Positions 10,429 through 22,079 are shown, counted from the stretch's first letter. The stretch: DNA of 64,000 bases from Lepraria neglecta (GCA_033220425.1 CM065651.1:4154001-4218000); one strand, 5' to 3'. Made by a program: numbers and translations. Notes: generated by a model from the letters alone, not told the origin.

Positions 10429-11598
10429 TATCACTATTATACAGGATGTATGAGGGGACAGTCCGACAGCAGGAACAGAAAATCACGAAAAGAAATGATT
10501 TAGGAGCCCGGACACATTTAACAGACGGCACGCAGACCCTCATCATTTTAGCGACCACAAAAGCTGTCACCACACCACTAGCCAGCCGCTTACAAGTCAA
10601 AACAAACCAGCTAATCGTGCGATCAGCGCGCGGGATGACAGACTTAGCGATACGCCACCCTCTGTCCTACACAAGGTAACCAATAAGAGTATTTGTCGTT
10701 ATTCGCGGGCAGAAAAGTACTACGGGTAGGGACAGAATCGCTGCTGCAGTAGCAGTCGGGACCCGTCGGTTCATTGCCTGGTTGGTTCGCACAGCGCTAA
10801 GAGGAGTTGACCAGGTGGCGAATTGTATGGGGCCGCATATTGTGTGCAGCGAGATGGATTTGGACTCTAGTCTCAAGTTAGCCCGTGTTGGTGTGCACTA
10901 CTGCCTCTTCCTTCAATGCTTCAGATCTACTGATCTCGATGGCGCTTTAGTTGATGTTACTTTCCGCTGGGATTTCCTAGAATCCAGGCGCTTCCTAACC
11001 GCCCTAATCACAATCCCATGAATCCCACGCTTTCGACTGAGAAAACGGTCAAAGCGCTGATCTCTCCGCTCCATCCTAGGTGGCTTCTCGAGAACCGTGC
11101 ATCCAGATTGCGCCCTGTGGAATATATCGGCTCCAGAAGAGATCATCCCTCCGGTCCAAGTCCTACGTGGTTTTTTGGCCGACATGCGAACAGTGCGCAA
11201 AAATTCGACTATTTGGGCTGGATCACCGGGTCGGGGCGCCCGGGTGGCTCGTTCGGAGCTCGGGTTTGGGGCCCAAGTTAGCTTAAGTTGGCGCTGGAAG
11301 TTCGCTTGTGGAGTTGATTGGGTACCAGCAAGTCGCCCCATTACCGTCCACGGAAAGGGTTTTTGGCCAGATTTGAGGCCAGGCCACCCTGGATCTTACC
11401 AAGACGTGCATCCGGCATTCATACAAGTATATACAGTATAATCAAAGACCTCTTGTGGCCATGCGAATCAGTCGCCAACGACTTCGTAAGGCGTGTCCGA
11501 TAGTGAATCAAATACATATAATGGAAGCGAAGATCTTATATACCCAATCCAATCAGTCGCTAGCAACCGGAGCTTTCCCTTCCGGCCTATTGTTATCG
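10429..11598. other. No recognisable gene
   Basis: Open stretches occur on both strands at 10913-11341 but overlap each other and contain no family motif. This is the downstream flank of the GH128 gene and the upstream flank of the unknown two-exon gene. Confidence 0.35.
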
Positions 11599-12870
11599 TC
11601 AATGCAACGCATGAATCGCATCAAGATACCCCTGTCCACTTGCGGTAATGGCACCCGTAGTGCTGTCGATCATAGACCAAACGTCGCCTAATCCATCACC
11701 ATTGCTGTATCCGTAAGCCACGACGCTCTCGTTTCCCTGCAAGAACGCCACCACTTCTTGAATAAACATCTTGATCTCGTCCGCATCTACATAAGGCGCC
11801 CAAGTCACATCATCTACACATGCGAATTCACTTACCCATATCGGCTTTTTGTATTTACCGAGGTAATACTCCACATCTTCCATCACGCCGGTTACATTAG
11901 GCTTGTTGGTATGAATGCACGTGTAGTCCCAGGTTGGGTGCTCCGAGGCATTTTCGAAGGGTGTGAGCCATGATTCGTCTTTTTGAGTCGCGAGACTGGG
12001 ACTGCCGAGGATTGTGCCTTTGGTGCCAAGGGGAGCGAGGAGAGTGGACCAAGTTGAAGCCGCGGAGGTAGGGGAGATGTTGGAAGAGTCAGGTGGTGTC
12101 CAATCAGGTTCGTAGAAGCCCATCATGTAGGGTGGGGTGGAGATAATGGACTTGAAGGCGGCAAGGCGGTCTGCGTCGGAGCTGGTGTCGCCGAGATGGC
12201 CGTCGCCCCAGAGCTGGAAAGACGACATAGTGGTCAGTATTGAGTATATGATTTACGTATATGAACTGACGAGGTTTTTCTACGGTATAGCACATGAAAG
12301 CAGGGCTTACTATGGGAACTCCTTTGACCGAGCCAGAGTGGGTAGTGTTGGGCCAATAATCGGAGTACCATCCGATGTGAGGCGTGAACTGACTCCAGGA
12401 GCTCTTCTCTGTAATTGACACGTACCTGGCTACACCAGCTCTGATGCTATTGGGAGTCAAACCGTTAATTTTTGTGAGGTGGCAGAAGGGCTGGTGGAAG
12501 CACTTGCTGGCAGTGATGCTGGTAGCTACACTTGCGGTGTTGGCAAGCTCCTGAGCCGGAACATTTGGAGCAGTGATCAGAGTTCCCGTCTTTGTTGGCA
12601 CATAAAATTCGGATGGTCCGTTGGTTTGTTTTGCCGCGGAGGCTTTGCTGCTAGTAGCTTGGTGTGGAAGGCCTGTGTCAGCAACTATTGGTTCTGCGGG
12701 AGCAGTATCAATGCCAGTGTCGTGAGAAGCCAGAGATGAGAATTGGATTTGAGATTGAGAGGCTGCCGTCGGTTGGGATGCGATTGCAGCATAGCTTGGT
12801 ATTACTGGACTTGTGACAGTGACGGTAGTGTCTTGTATGACAGTAACCGTCACAACCTGAGTTCGGGCTT
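11599..12870 (-). CDS. GH128 secreted endo-beta-1,3-glucanase-like protein
   Basis: A Ser/Thr-rich N-terminal region is followed by a GH128 (Asl1-like) catalytic domain. Exon coordinates are about 12870-12311 and 12213-11599, with a 97-nt intron (12310-12214, GTAAGC...CAG) that joins GSVKGVPI to LWGDGHLGD. Family landmarks are GWYSDYWP, MGFYEPDW (candidate acid/base Glu), WDYTCIHTN, PIWVSEFAC (candidate nucleophile Glu) and GDVWSMID near the end. GH128 enzymes cut beta-1,3-glucan and act in cell-wall turnover. The repeated TVTVIQDTTVTVTS segment resembles O-glycosylated linkers. The true start is unclear: the upstream frame ends at a splice-like AG near 12870, and no convincing signal-peptide exon could be joined, so the 5' exon may be missed or damaged. 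Confidence 0.75.
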
Positions 12871-13077
12871 CATCAGCCTCGATTAGCACATAGTACTAAC
12901 AATACATCAGGCCAAGATCGATGCGACATTCGGAATTGGCTAAGTGCACCTGACCCCAGCATAAATCAGAATAAGGCTTCGAGGAAATGCCAACCAGATA
13001 CTGGGCTCTGGTTCGTGGAAGGTGAAAGTTTTGATACCTGGAAATATGGTCTCGGCGCATTCAGATGACTCAATGAT

Positions 13078-15798
13078 TTCGCAGGATGTGGAAAGACTAT
13101 CTTATGCTCGACCGTCATACGACGTACACTGAAATTTTCTGCGTATAACGACGGCTTTGCAATAGCGTACTACTACTTTGACTTCAGCAATAGCTTTAAG
13201 CAAATCACCACCGGCTGTCTCAAGTCAACCTCGATGTAGCTTGCGGAGCAAGCCTTGGAAATACCTTACTTGGAATCTATGCATCGAATATTCAAGGAGC
13301 ATACCCCGCCAACCCTCGAGTTACTGGGAGCTTTGAATGAGACTTATACGAATTTTCAACCAGGTATTCCTTGTCATCGACGCACTTGATGAATGTACAG
13401 CTAGGGAGGAGCTTTTTCTCGTATTGGAAACAATGCGAGGCTGGAAGATGCCTTCGTTCAACATCCTGGTCACCAGCAGAGATGAGCCTGATATACATGA
13501 ATGCCTAAGCCCAACTGTATTCGAAGATGTTTCTCTTATGAACATCGCTGTTGATCAGGACATCATGGCATTTGTGACCAGAATTCTCGAAAAGGACCCC
13601 AAATTCCGGAAATGGGCAGATCTTCACCAAGAAACAGAAGACTCTCTGATGCACGAAGCTAAGGGCATGTTTCGATGGGTAGATTGCCAGTTCGATTATC
13701 TTCGCAAATGCCTCAATCGCAGCATGGTAAAGAAGCCTTTGCGAACTCTGCCATCCTCTTTGGACGAAACATATCACCGGACTCTTGCAAAAGTGGCTCC
13801 AGAGCATGTTCAGTACACTTTAAGACTACTACAGAGGCTTTGCGTATCGCCCGCATATGTACCCGCAGGCGCGTATCATGGACGGCCTAGCCGTCGATAT
13901 TGGAGAAACCCCGCATTTGGATCCTGAGAGTCGTTTCGAAGATCCTGATGATGTCTTACTTCTTTGCACTTCTTTTCTTTTTTAAAGGCGAATGGTATGG
14001 TGAAATTTCGTTACAGTTTGCACATTACTCAGTGAAGGAATTCCTCTTGTCAAAACGGAAATTTCTAGCTCTCGGTGAGACTAGCGATCTGTGGAATATT
14101 GAGATACCCCAAGCAAATTTGGTCACGGCGAAAACATGTCTCGTGGACCTTCTGCATCATCTCGACTCACCTCCTCCAGAGTCTCTCAAGGAGTTGGGGT
14201 ACCGCTTTTATCACGAGAGCTTTTTCAAGCATGCGTCTAGATCATGGCCGATGTTCTTTAGAGCCGCGAAAGAGGATCCACAACTAGATAACATGGCCGC
14301 GAAATATCTGAATTGGATCAGTTACCCAACCAAGACTGGCCACCGCCAGGTAAACTCTGCCTTGGTCTTTGCGACTCAAGATGGGCTATGCTCAATCACG
14401 CGACTGTTACTAGAACGGTTGCCGGCTGCTCTATTAGCCTGCTGTCAGTCAGAGTACCGCTCGCTCCAGAATGTTCAACATTTTGTGGAGTACGCCGCGG
14501 AAGTAGACATAGGGTTCCATATGGCTATCTCGAACGCCTTTTGGACCATAGCGATGCCTGAACACGGAGCAAAACCCGCCTTCTATAACGATGATCACGA
14601 AATCATGAGGTATCTTGTGGAGTATGGGGCTAATGTGAACAACGTTCCTATTAGGGGCAATTACCCAACGCTACTCTATGCAACTGTCGAGCACAAGAGT
14701 CTTTTGCATGCCCGGGCTTCAGTCCAGCTGGGCACCGATCTCAAAATAAAAGACAATCGCATGAGGACACCCCTATTTTTCGCAGCAGACTTCATAGACC
14801 CACAGTTTGAAATGCTTGAGCTACTATGGTTTGAAGGCTGGCAGCATTCACGTGACGACAAAAACCGGAACCTACTGCATTTCATCACACGAGCCATGGT
14901 CAAGAAACCTGGAAGATCATCACATGGCTTATAGATCGAGGAGTTGGCCTCCACTGTAAGGACGTTTGGAGCTTCAATCCTTTACAACGCGCCGCCCAAT
15001 GAGGGAACAGTATTGCATTCGGCGCTTTAGTGGCTCACTACAGAGATGATCTTTCTTCTCAAGGTCTATTGAGGCTTCGGCTCAAAAATGGAGAGAGCAA
15101 TCTGGCTTCAGTGCAAGAGGTATTTGGACTGGAGCAAGCGTTTGGGGATGTCAAGAAAGGGCAAGGCATCCTCAGCGAATTCTGCACAAATTGGTCAGGA
15201 TCCAGGAATGGGTCTAACGCCCAAACCTTAGTCAAATTTCTCCTTGAACAGCCCTATATCGTCTGAGATAAATGAAGATGCGGCTTGGTCCGAGCTCTTG
15301 GTGCACAAATCGAAGGATAATGAGGATCAACAAATTGCCAGATGGCTAGCCCTGAAATTGAAGCTTCTCAGCCCAGGTCTTCTGACGATAGAAACATGGA
15401 ATATAGCGGCTAGGAAATTCCTTCTCATGGATCACATGGACGATGGAAATTTGTCAGCATTCCGAAAGTTACTTCGCTTACGCAAGAGCTTTGATATTGA
15501 TATTCAGCTGATCCATCATCTGTTACTTTCGGTGACTACTGGGCTGAAACGGTGTCGGCCGAAGTGGGAGCTGGCCACTGTTATGATGGAGGAAGAACCG
15601 AAGTGCGTCGAGCAACCACTAGAGCAAGGAGATCATGACAACCCTCTCCACTACACAACGAAGGCGGGGCAGACGGAGCTTGTCCGTTCTATTCTAAAGC
15701 ACACCAAGAACCCTATTCAGCGAGACACCGAAGGCCTTACAGCAGTGCACTACGCCAAAGACGCTGAGATGACTGAGCTATCGTCGAAACATATGTGA
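13078..15798 (+). pseudogene. NACHT-ankyrin (NLR-like) protein, broken
   Basis: Reads in order: P-loop GCGKTILCST (about 13084), YYYFDFSNSFKQ, Walker B with VFLVIDALDEC (13370), ILVTSRDEPDI, a winged-helix-like segment with AVDIGETPHLDPESRFEDPD and QFAHYSVKEFLLS, then ankyrin-like repeats (EIMRYLVEYGANVNN, and NPLHYTTKAGQTELV near 15640). This is the layout of fungal NLR-like non-self sensors. Pieces lie in different frames with at least one internal stop, for example a one-base shift just before the Walker B segment, so several lesions are present. Sequence upstream of the P-loop, which would hold the effector domain, is absent. The neighbouring GH128 gene is on the opposite strand. Confidence 0.7.
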
Positions 15799-16631
15799 CA
15801 TCGTGAAGCAGTCGCGTTCTACGACATTGTGATCACAAGCCAGGTTTAGCGCCGTAGGACACTCTGAGCCCTGTTAGCCGTGAAATAACAGACTTAACAC
15901 GCTTCATTCAATCCTAATCAGACATTTTCTTGAGAAGCCGAGCAGGGCTGTGTCAATTTTAGAGAGACTGAAGCAAGATTCGGTACACAGCTAGCCCAGG
16001 AACTCGCGTACACGGACGCAAAGTGCTGGATCAGGTAGGCACTTCTAGTACGTGCAGCTCGAATTTCCTCGTGCCACTCCGGGGTATTTTCTGTGTCGAA
16101 ATTTTCAACGTGATACACCTGATTTCACTGGGAGCCAGAGCATTTAAGGCGTTGGTTGTTTTCGACTCCATACAGCGTTCATGGAATACGCTTCAACGTC
16201 GAGGGACACTCAAATAGCCACTGGATCGGGGGCTTGACTGCAAATGAAGGCTTTCGCTGCACAGTGGCATTACGCGATTGATAATACTTCATCAATCAGA
16301 CTTTCACGTGTCGTCCAACAGCATGGCGGTATGGTCCTCTTCTTTTTTCCCTTTCCTATTCTTGCGCTATGAGGCCTCCAAGATCAACTCTTGGAGTGTC
16401 TTAATGTAGATTTCCAGGGTAGAGAGGATGAAGATCATGCATCATGATCTTCGGTAAGCTGGGGATTGGAGGACAGATATCCTGTCGTACTCAAACATCT
16501 CAACTCTGGCAAAAATGAAGACAAAAATTCCAGGATTTCGAGTTCCAGCGCAAAACATCTTTTCTACACCCTCTTCGTGGCGAGCGGACGAAACATGTGT
16601 TGTTCCTGTCGCACCTCCCTTACCACTCTCA
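15799..16631. other. No recognisable gene; contains a short palindrome
   Basis: No coding signal found. A perfect 10-base inverted repeat with a 3-base loop lies at 16430-16452. Confidence 0.4.
16430..16452. repeat. Short hairpin-forming inverted repeat
   Basis: GAAGATCATG (16430-16439), a 3-base loop, then CATGATCTTC (16443-16452), an exact reverse complement. It lies about 180 bp past the 3' end of the GNAT gene. It could form a hairpin in RNA or DNA; no function is claimed. Confidence 0.5.
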
Positions 16632-17370
16632 TTACCGCCCCATCTCCCAAACCATCGCCCTAGTAACCAAAGGCTCATTATCCCCCTCCACCCATGTCTC
16701 CATGATGCCTTTGTCCTCAAATCCAAGCATCTTATAAAGTTTCTGGCCCCTCCTGACTAGCAAACACTGTAACAGCTAGCCTTTCGACCATTGCCTTTAC
16801 TGACAGCCCATTCGCATAGCATCTTTGCAGCGCCTTGCCGGCGAGAGGCAAGGTGGGTTGCGAGCGCCACGAGGTAGAGCTGCTTGTTTCCGTATCTGGA
16901 GTCAAAGTATGTGGTTTTTGGATTGGTAATGCTTTTGTTGATATCGGACATGCGTGATGGGTTGGGGAAGCGGTAGCCGGGGAGGACCGTCGATGTCTTA
17001 AACGCTGAACCCATGCTGATTAGCTCCACTGCTGTATGTGATCTAGGAGGGATTGCAACGTACCATTCCCATCTCCATTCTGTCCTTTTAGTGGCGCCTC
17101 CCAAAGACTGAATGCCACCACTTTCCTGTACTTCGTATTCTCCGCACCGTCGAACTCAACGACCATGACGATGTCGTGTCCAGTGACAAGATCTATCAGA
17201 TGCTCTGTAAGGCGACTGCGGTCGTACCTATGATATTCGTCTAGATAGGCTTGGGTGTTTAGGGCAGAGTCGAAGTATTGAGCGTCCAGAGGCCAGACAG
17301 ACAGCCAGATTGACATGAGAGCGTCGATTTCAGAGAGGAGGACAGGGCGAATGGCGAATGTGTAGCTCAT
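16632..17370 (-). pseudogene. GNAT-family N-acetyltransferase with two frameshifts
   Basis: Exon 1 (17370-17064) starts at ATG 17370 and encodes SYTFAIRPVLLSEIDALM and a VVAFSLWE strand. A 59-nt intron (17063-17005) joins it to AFKTSTVLPGYRFP. The acetyl-CoA-binding region reads LYLVALATHLASRRQGAAK, the fungal form of the GNAT V-xx-RxxGxG/A motif. After CEWAVSK the conserved continuation (MVERLAVTVFASQEG) is in a second frame, and KLYKMLGFEDKGIMETWV in a third, ending at 16632-16634. So two single-base shifts break a gene otherwise complete and well conserved. Both sit beside short homopolymers (AAAGG, GGGG), so base-calling error is a real alternative to decay. Confidence 0.65.
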
Positions 17371-17707
17371 GGTTGCCGACTCTTAGTTTATGGCAGGGAG
17401 CGTGGGTTGGTATGGTGTAGAAGCAGAAATATGCAGGCATTGTGGTCACGGAGTGATGAGTATAGAGACTGGTGACACAGATATCTAAATGGAGCGAGCC
17501 AGCGGAGTCAGATTCGAAGTTGCATAGCATGACCGAGCTGGGGAGACCTGCCACAGCAATTTGATGATAGGTCGTGGCTCATTCTTATGTTCTTGGGCCA
17601 ATAAATGTGTTTAATAATTGTGTGTACATAGCCGCCTGTGTAATACGTGTTTTGTCGTAGTAAAATTCTATGCGCTGTCCCAAGTCGTCCTACATGTCAT
17701 GGAGTTG
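17371..17707. other. Intergenic
   Basis: Separates two minus-strand genes: the promoter side of the GNAT gene and the 3' side of the F-box gene. No feature seen. Confidence 0.5.
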
Positions 17708-19219
17708 CTACGACGAAGAGAATGAGACCGAGAATGCCTTAGACGGGCTTTCCGTTAGAGTGAGCTGCTTTTGTCGTCGGAGCAGCGACGCTGGAATACA
17801 TGCATCCTTGTACTGTATTGGTAGCGATAGAGTATCAAAGTGTAAGAAAATCGTGAAATTGACGTCATTCTTTTCGCAGCGCTCATAAAGGTCAGTGAAA
17901 TCTTTAAAGGCTAATCCTTCCTTCATAAAATCCCACTGCAAATTGTATTGCACTTTCTTGAGGCAGGGCAGGCGCCCAATCTGCTTAGCCTCCATCAAAG
18001 CAAGTACGTACCTACGCACGCCAGAGATCGTCTTTAAAGCATCTCCACTCAATATGAGATTCTCTAGCGACCTAGGCAGGGTGTCTGCTATGCTGTGATC
18101 GGCATCCGGTTTGGCAACCACCAGGAAGTGGATGTCAGTCTCAATGGTTCTCAGCCTTTCAAAGAGACGGAGGCTTCCCATCGGACCCGGATTCTGCTCC
18201 CTATCTGCGCCATGAATCACAAGACGTTCCAGGGAATGCCTAGCGTGGGCAACCAAGGCAGCCCGAATCCAGAAAGGGTCAAAGTAATGTTTCGGATTGA
18301 GGTAGGTGAAACGCCTCAGAGTTTTGACGCCTTCCAGAAATTCGAAAAGCTGTGTTGAGATCGTCTCGCAGCTTTCAAAGGTCAATTCGGAGATATTGGA
18401 GGCCTGGAGCGGCAGATGGCAGTCGCGAAAGGGGCTTTGAGACGATCCTTCTCTCATGTTCCAACAAGATAGCTTCTTGATAGAGGGCAACAGTGCAAAC
18501 GGCTTGATGAAAATCATGTTCTCTGAATCATCTTCAGGATCGCAGGAGAGTATCACCTCCCTCACTTTCCCAAGCATTCGCCCAACGATGCCATAATATT
18601 CTATTTGCGAAGGCACTATGGTAGATCGAGTAGTGGCGAAGTCTTCCAAAATGCTGAAAGTATATGAGTCTTCGGGTACCTTTTCAAGTTTTAGGCTGGT
18701 AATATTGGGTAGAGACATGAGCAAGAGGACGATGAGTGGATCTTCCTTTCCGTCGTGGAGAAGATCAATCAAGTCCCTGGGATCGTAGGGCGGCTTGAAC
18801 TTGACCATCTGAATTGCTTCCTCGAACAATAGCATATCACTCTCCGAGTATTGAACATGGAATAACGTCTCAAGGCGTAGCGGATTGAAATGGTCCAAAT
18901 CTCGTGACAAGGGCTGTTGCGGGTCGAACTGCCAGTATTCATGCCAGGGATAGATGCGAAGGGTCTTGACGTAGAAGGCTATGATAGGATTTAGCAGAAC
19001 GTCTTTCACTAACGAGGCAAACATGCTACCGCAGGCCTTCGATTCATTGTCGACGACGGAGTATTGTGCTGTCAATAAGCGGCATTGCTGCAGGACCTGG
19101 CTTCCCAGAGTACGGATAGTCTTGGAAACCATGGAGAAGCTCTCGATCTCACTTGGTTCTACGACATGCTGCCAAACGCCCAAGACTATCTCGTTCGGAA
19201 GATCGGAGAAGCTGGCCAT
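17708..19219 (-). CDS. F-box protein (LRR-like C-terminus), intact paralog
   Basis: Single-exon frame of 503 residues from ATG 19219. The N-terminus is an F-box: FSDLPNEIVLGVWQHV, then SFSMVSKTIRTLGSQVL. F-box proteins bind Skp1 and present substrates to SCF ubiquitin ligases. The rest alternates hydrophobic strand and helix units like the degenerate LRR regions of fungal F-box proteins, with FDPFWIRAALVAHARHSLER and LRLFERLRTIETDIHFLV as strong blocks. Those blocks recur in the gene 1.5 kb upstream, showing tandem duplication. No signal peptide or membrane segment. The substrate is unknown. Confidence 0.8.
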   Translation of the reverse strand: MASFSDLPNEIVLGVWQHVVEPSEIESFSMVSKTIRTLGSQVLQQCRLLTAQYSVVDNESKACGSMFASLVKDVLLNPIIAFYVKTLRIYPWHEYWQFDPQQPLSRDLDHFNPLRLETLFHVQYSESDMLLFEEAIQMVKFKPPYDPRDLIDLLHDGKEDPLIVLLLMSLPNITSLKLEKVPEDSYTFSILEDFATTRSTIVPSQIEYYGIVGRMLGKVREVILSCDPEDDSENMIFIKPFALLPSIKKLSCWNMREGSSQSPFRDCHLPLQASNISELTFESCETISTQLFEFLEGVKTLRRFTYLNPKHYFDPFWIRAALVAHARHSLERLVIHGADREQNPGPMGSLRLFERLRTIETDIHFLVVAKPDADHSIADTLPRSLENLILSGDALKTISGVRRYVLALMEAKQIGRLPCLKKVQYNLQWDFMKEGLAFKDFTDLYERCEKNDVNFTIFLHFDTLSLPIQYKDACIPASLLRRQKQLTLTESPSKAFSVSFSSS

Positions 19220-20740
19220 TCTCAAGGTCAGTTGAACTAGCGATACGTTGTTTCAATTCGCCAGAAAGGCCCTTAGAGCAGATTGAAGGAACTTCGTTCG
19301 ATGGTAAAGCGTTTGCTTTGGACTTCTCACGTCTTCAAAGTTACTGGGTTAAATCTTAGGCCAATCATCCGCTGCTGTGAAGGCTGAAGAGTGCAGTTCT
19401 TAGCTAGGCTAGACGCTCAGAGAAAGCTGCAGAAACGATGATCGAACCAAACGCCCACCAGTATGGGCTTCTTTCCGCTTAACCAATGCAAGAGAACTGA
19501 CAAGGGTTTATCGAAAGGAAATTGAAGATGGCGAGATACCCCGCGCTGAAATGCGTTGGAATGCGCCAGGGCTCTGGTGGTATTTCAAACCAACAAGTCA
19601 AGCTTTGTGGCTCACGATCGTGGACTTTACAGTATCCAAGTCTTGTGATAGGTCATCAACGTCACAAAATAGACAAGGTTAGATACCCATGAGGCGGGAG
19701 AGGTAAGGTAGTGGATGATGGCTGCTTGGGATGCCTGGTTCACGCTAAGTGGCAGATCTCTTGGCGCCCTTGCTTCTAAGCTTGCCAGCAAATCGAGTAG
19801 GCTTTTATATCAGCTTTAAGACCACCCGCGCTCTTGCAATAAGTGTTCTACCGTCAATTAGATTCATGGTCTCTCACAATCGACCCCTCCGCTCCTCAAC
19901 TATCGCAAATCGGCCCTGTCTCTCGTCGCAGCAGGGCAATGAATGAGGCCTCCCAAATCGCGCACAGGATCCTAAGCAGCTCTACCTCGGAGCCTGATAC
20001 ATGACTTTGCCTTTCTTCCCTCAATGGAGGACCGAGTAGCAGTGACCTTTGTATCAAATACTCTTCCTTGACCAGACCCTCGAGACCAAGAAGCTTCCCG
20101 TACGACAACAACCCACCAGACTCAGACAGTCGTGCAGCCAACATATCGACCTTGAGTAGAAGGATCCTGAAAGATACACCATGGCATAACATAGCCTGAA
20201 GGATTGGCAGGGCCAAGGGGCTGACGACGGGACACTATGCATGGGCTGGCCTGACACCAGAGAAGCGAGCAAGAGACGGGAAATCTACACAAGAGGCGGG
20301 GGCTGAAGAACATGAACATCTCTCCCAACGAGGCATGGTGGCGAGAGAGCACTTTTATCTTGTCACGGCTTTCTAGCTACATCGTTTGCAAGACCGAACA
20401 AGTTGAGTGAGAGAAATGCCAATACTTTGTAACTTATTGATTCCGACTATGAAAGCTGTACTGGACTCCAGCGCATGATCATGCCGATCCGCCTCCGGCT
20501 AGGCCCCAAATAAACGCGCCCTGACGAGGCAGCTTTCTGCTGGAGTGGTCGGCGGAATTAGAGGGCAAGAAATCTTTTGGTCGGCCAGGAGGGGCTTCTG
20601 ACGCTCTGTCGACGCCAGTCTTGACGCATTATGAGCTTCTCCGCTTCGAACACCGACATCATCTCGCTCTGATGTCGGTTACAATTATGCTCTTCCTGTT
20701 CCTCCAGTCCGTCGTCCCACACAACCACAGCCTTCCAAAG
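19220..20740. other. Spacer between F-box paralogs, one doubtful ORF
   Basis: A minus-strand open stretch (20216-19896) encodes about 106 residues with leucine-rich helices (KLLGLEGLVKEEYLIQRSLL, VELLRILCAIWEASFIALL). I cannot assign it to a family or define its exons. It could be the end of a decayed gene. Nothing else is recognisable here. Confidence 0.3.
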
Positions 20741-22079
20741 CTAAATTGTGAGGGTGATGCACTGACTTTTGCATGTTGCCACTAGATTATCGAAATCTTC
20801 AAAGACCGGTGGCTCCACATCGTCGCCGTTCGAATCGGTGTAAAACAGGCGGTATTCCAGCTTGTTGAGAGAAGCCAGGTGGCCGTTGATCTTGGCCTCT
20901 ACGAGGCTATGAATGGAAGGCCCGACCTGATCGTGTAAATCGAACCCATTACCACACAGCACGAGCTCTTGTAATGTTCTAGGCAGCGCATTGGCGACGG
21001 TGTGACGGTACTTAGCTGTGTACATGACATCACAGTGATCGGGCTCCACCAAGAACTTATATTCGGTCTCAAGGGTTCTCAACCTCTCGAACCCACGGAG
21101 ATTGCCCATACATCTCTGACCCTTGTATGCGCCTGGAGATTGAATGATAAGGTGTTCCAGAGAATGGCGAGCATATGCAACCAGAGCCGCGCGAATCCAG
21201 AAAGGGTCGAAGTCTTGAGAGGCAGCGAGTTCAAGATATGCAAAGCGTTTGAGCGCCTTGAACCCTCCGAGAATCTCAAACAGGTTCTTCGAACTAGGGC
21301 CATTGCCAGTGATAGTCAATTCAGATATGTTCCACATCTGGAGGGGCATGCGAGATTCGGCGGCATACGGGGACCAATCTTGCTTGAAGTTCGAACACGA
21401 CAGCTTTTTCATCCATGGTAATATTGCGAATGGCCTGATGACCAATGTACCATTGCTCTCAACATCGTCATCATATAAGATTTCCACTTCCTCCAGTTCG
21501 GAAAGCATGGTGGTAGATTTATATTCGGCGATGTACTGGATAACGCCGAATGTGACTCCGTTCAAGGGCAGCTCCTTGACTCTGAGAGTGCGCAGCTCCG
21601 GGAGCAGCGTGAGTAGTACGGCAATAATTAGGTCTTCGTTTCCGGCCTCCATATCCTCAATCCATTCCTCAACTTCTCCCATTTCCCGGAGTGCATCTTG
21701 GAAAAGCAGCATATCTGTCTTCGGGTATGGAACATGATGGCGGATGGGATGATTTCCTGAGGTGGGGTGTCCATAATCTTGCTCCCAAAAAAATGTGATA
21801 AGGACAGACATCCAAGGTTGTGACGTATGGAGCAAGATGAAGGTTGAGTAAGATGTCTTTCAGGAGATCACCTCATGCTTTACCGCAGCCCTGGGACCTG
21901 TACGATGTTTGAATCAAAGAGTACTGTGCTTTCAGTCGGCGATGTTCCTTTAAGCAAACATGGCCTAGAGCATAGATGGTTCTTGATACCAAGGCAAAGC
22001 TCTTAATGTCATCTGGGTGTAAAATATACTTCCAGAGTTCCAGAATAATGTCATCGGGGAGATTGGAAAATCGGACCAT
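20741..22079 (-). pseudogene. F-box protein paralog, broken
   Basis: ATG 22079 opens an F-box (FSNLPDDIILELWKYIL, SFALVSRTIYALG) closely parallel to the intact gene at 17708-19219. An in-frame TGA lies at 21873-21875, after which the same frame continues DLLKDILLNLHLAPYV. At a run of seven T near 21790 the frame shifts, and the remaining 350 residues are open to 20741. These include FDPFWIRAALVAYARHSLEH and LRGFERLRTLETEYKFLV, the same blocks as the paralog. One nonsense codon and one homopolymer shift make this a young pseudogene, or a gene affected by a sequencing error at the T run. Confidence 0.75.

Noticed and set aside
10913-11341. Minus-strand 142-codon Arg-rich frame
   Set aside because: Several overlapping frames on both strands are open here, and the product is compositionally biased without any motif.
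12104-12310. Continuation of the GH128 exon 1 frame past the splice donor (apparent alternative C-terminus)
   Set aside because: The continuation is intron plus a shifted frame; splicing at GTAAGC to the CAG at 12214 restores the GH128 family sequence exactly.
21249-21737. Plus-strand 162-codon frame inside the broken F-box paralog
   Set aside because: Antisense shadow; the minus-strand frame has clear similarity to the intact paralog.
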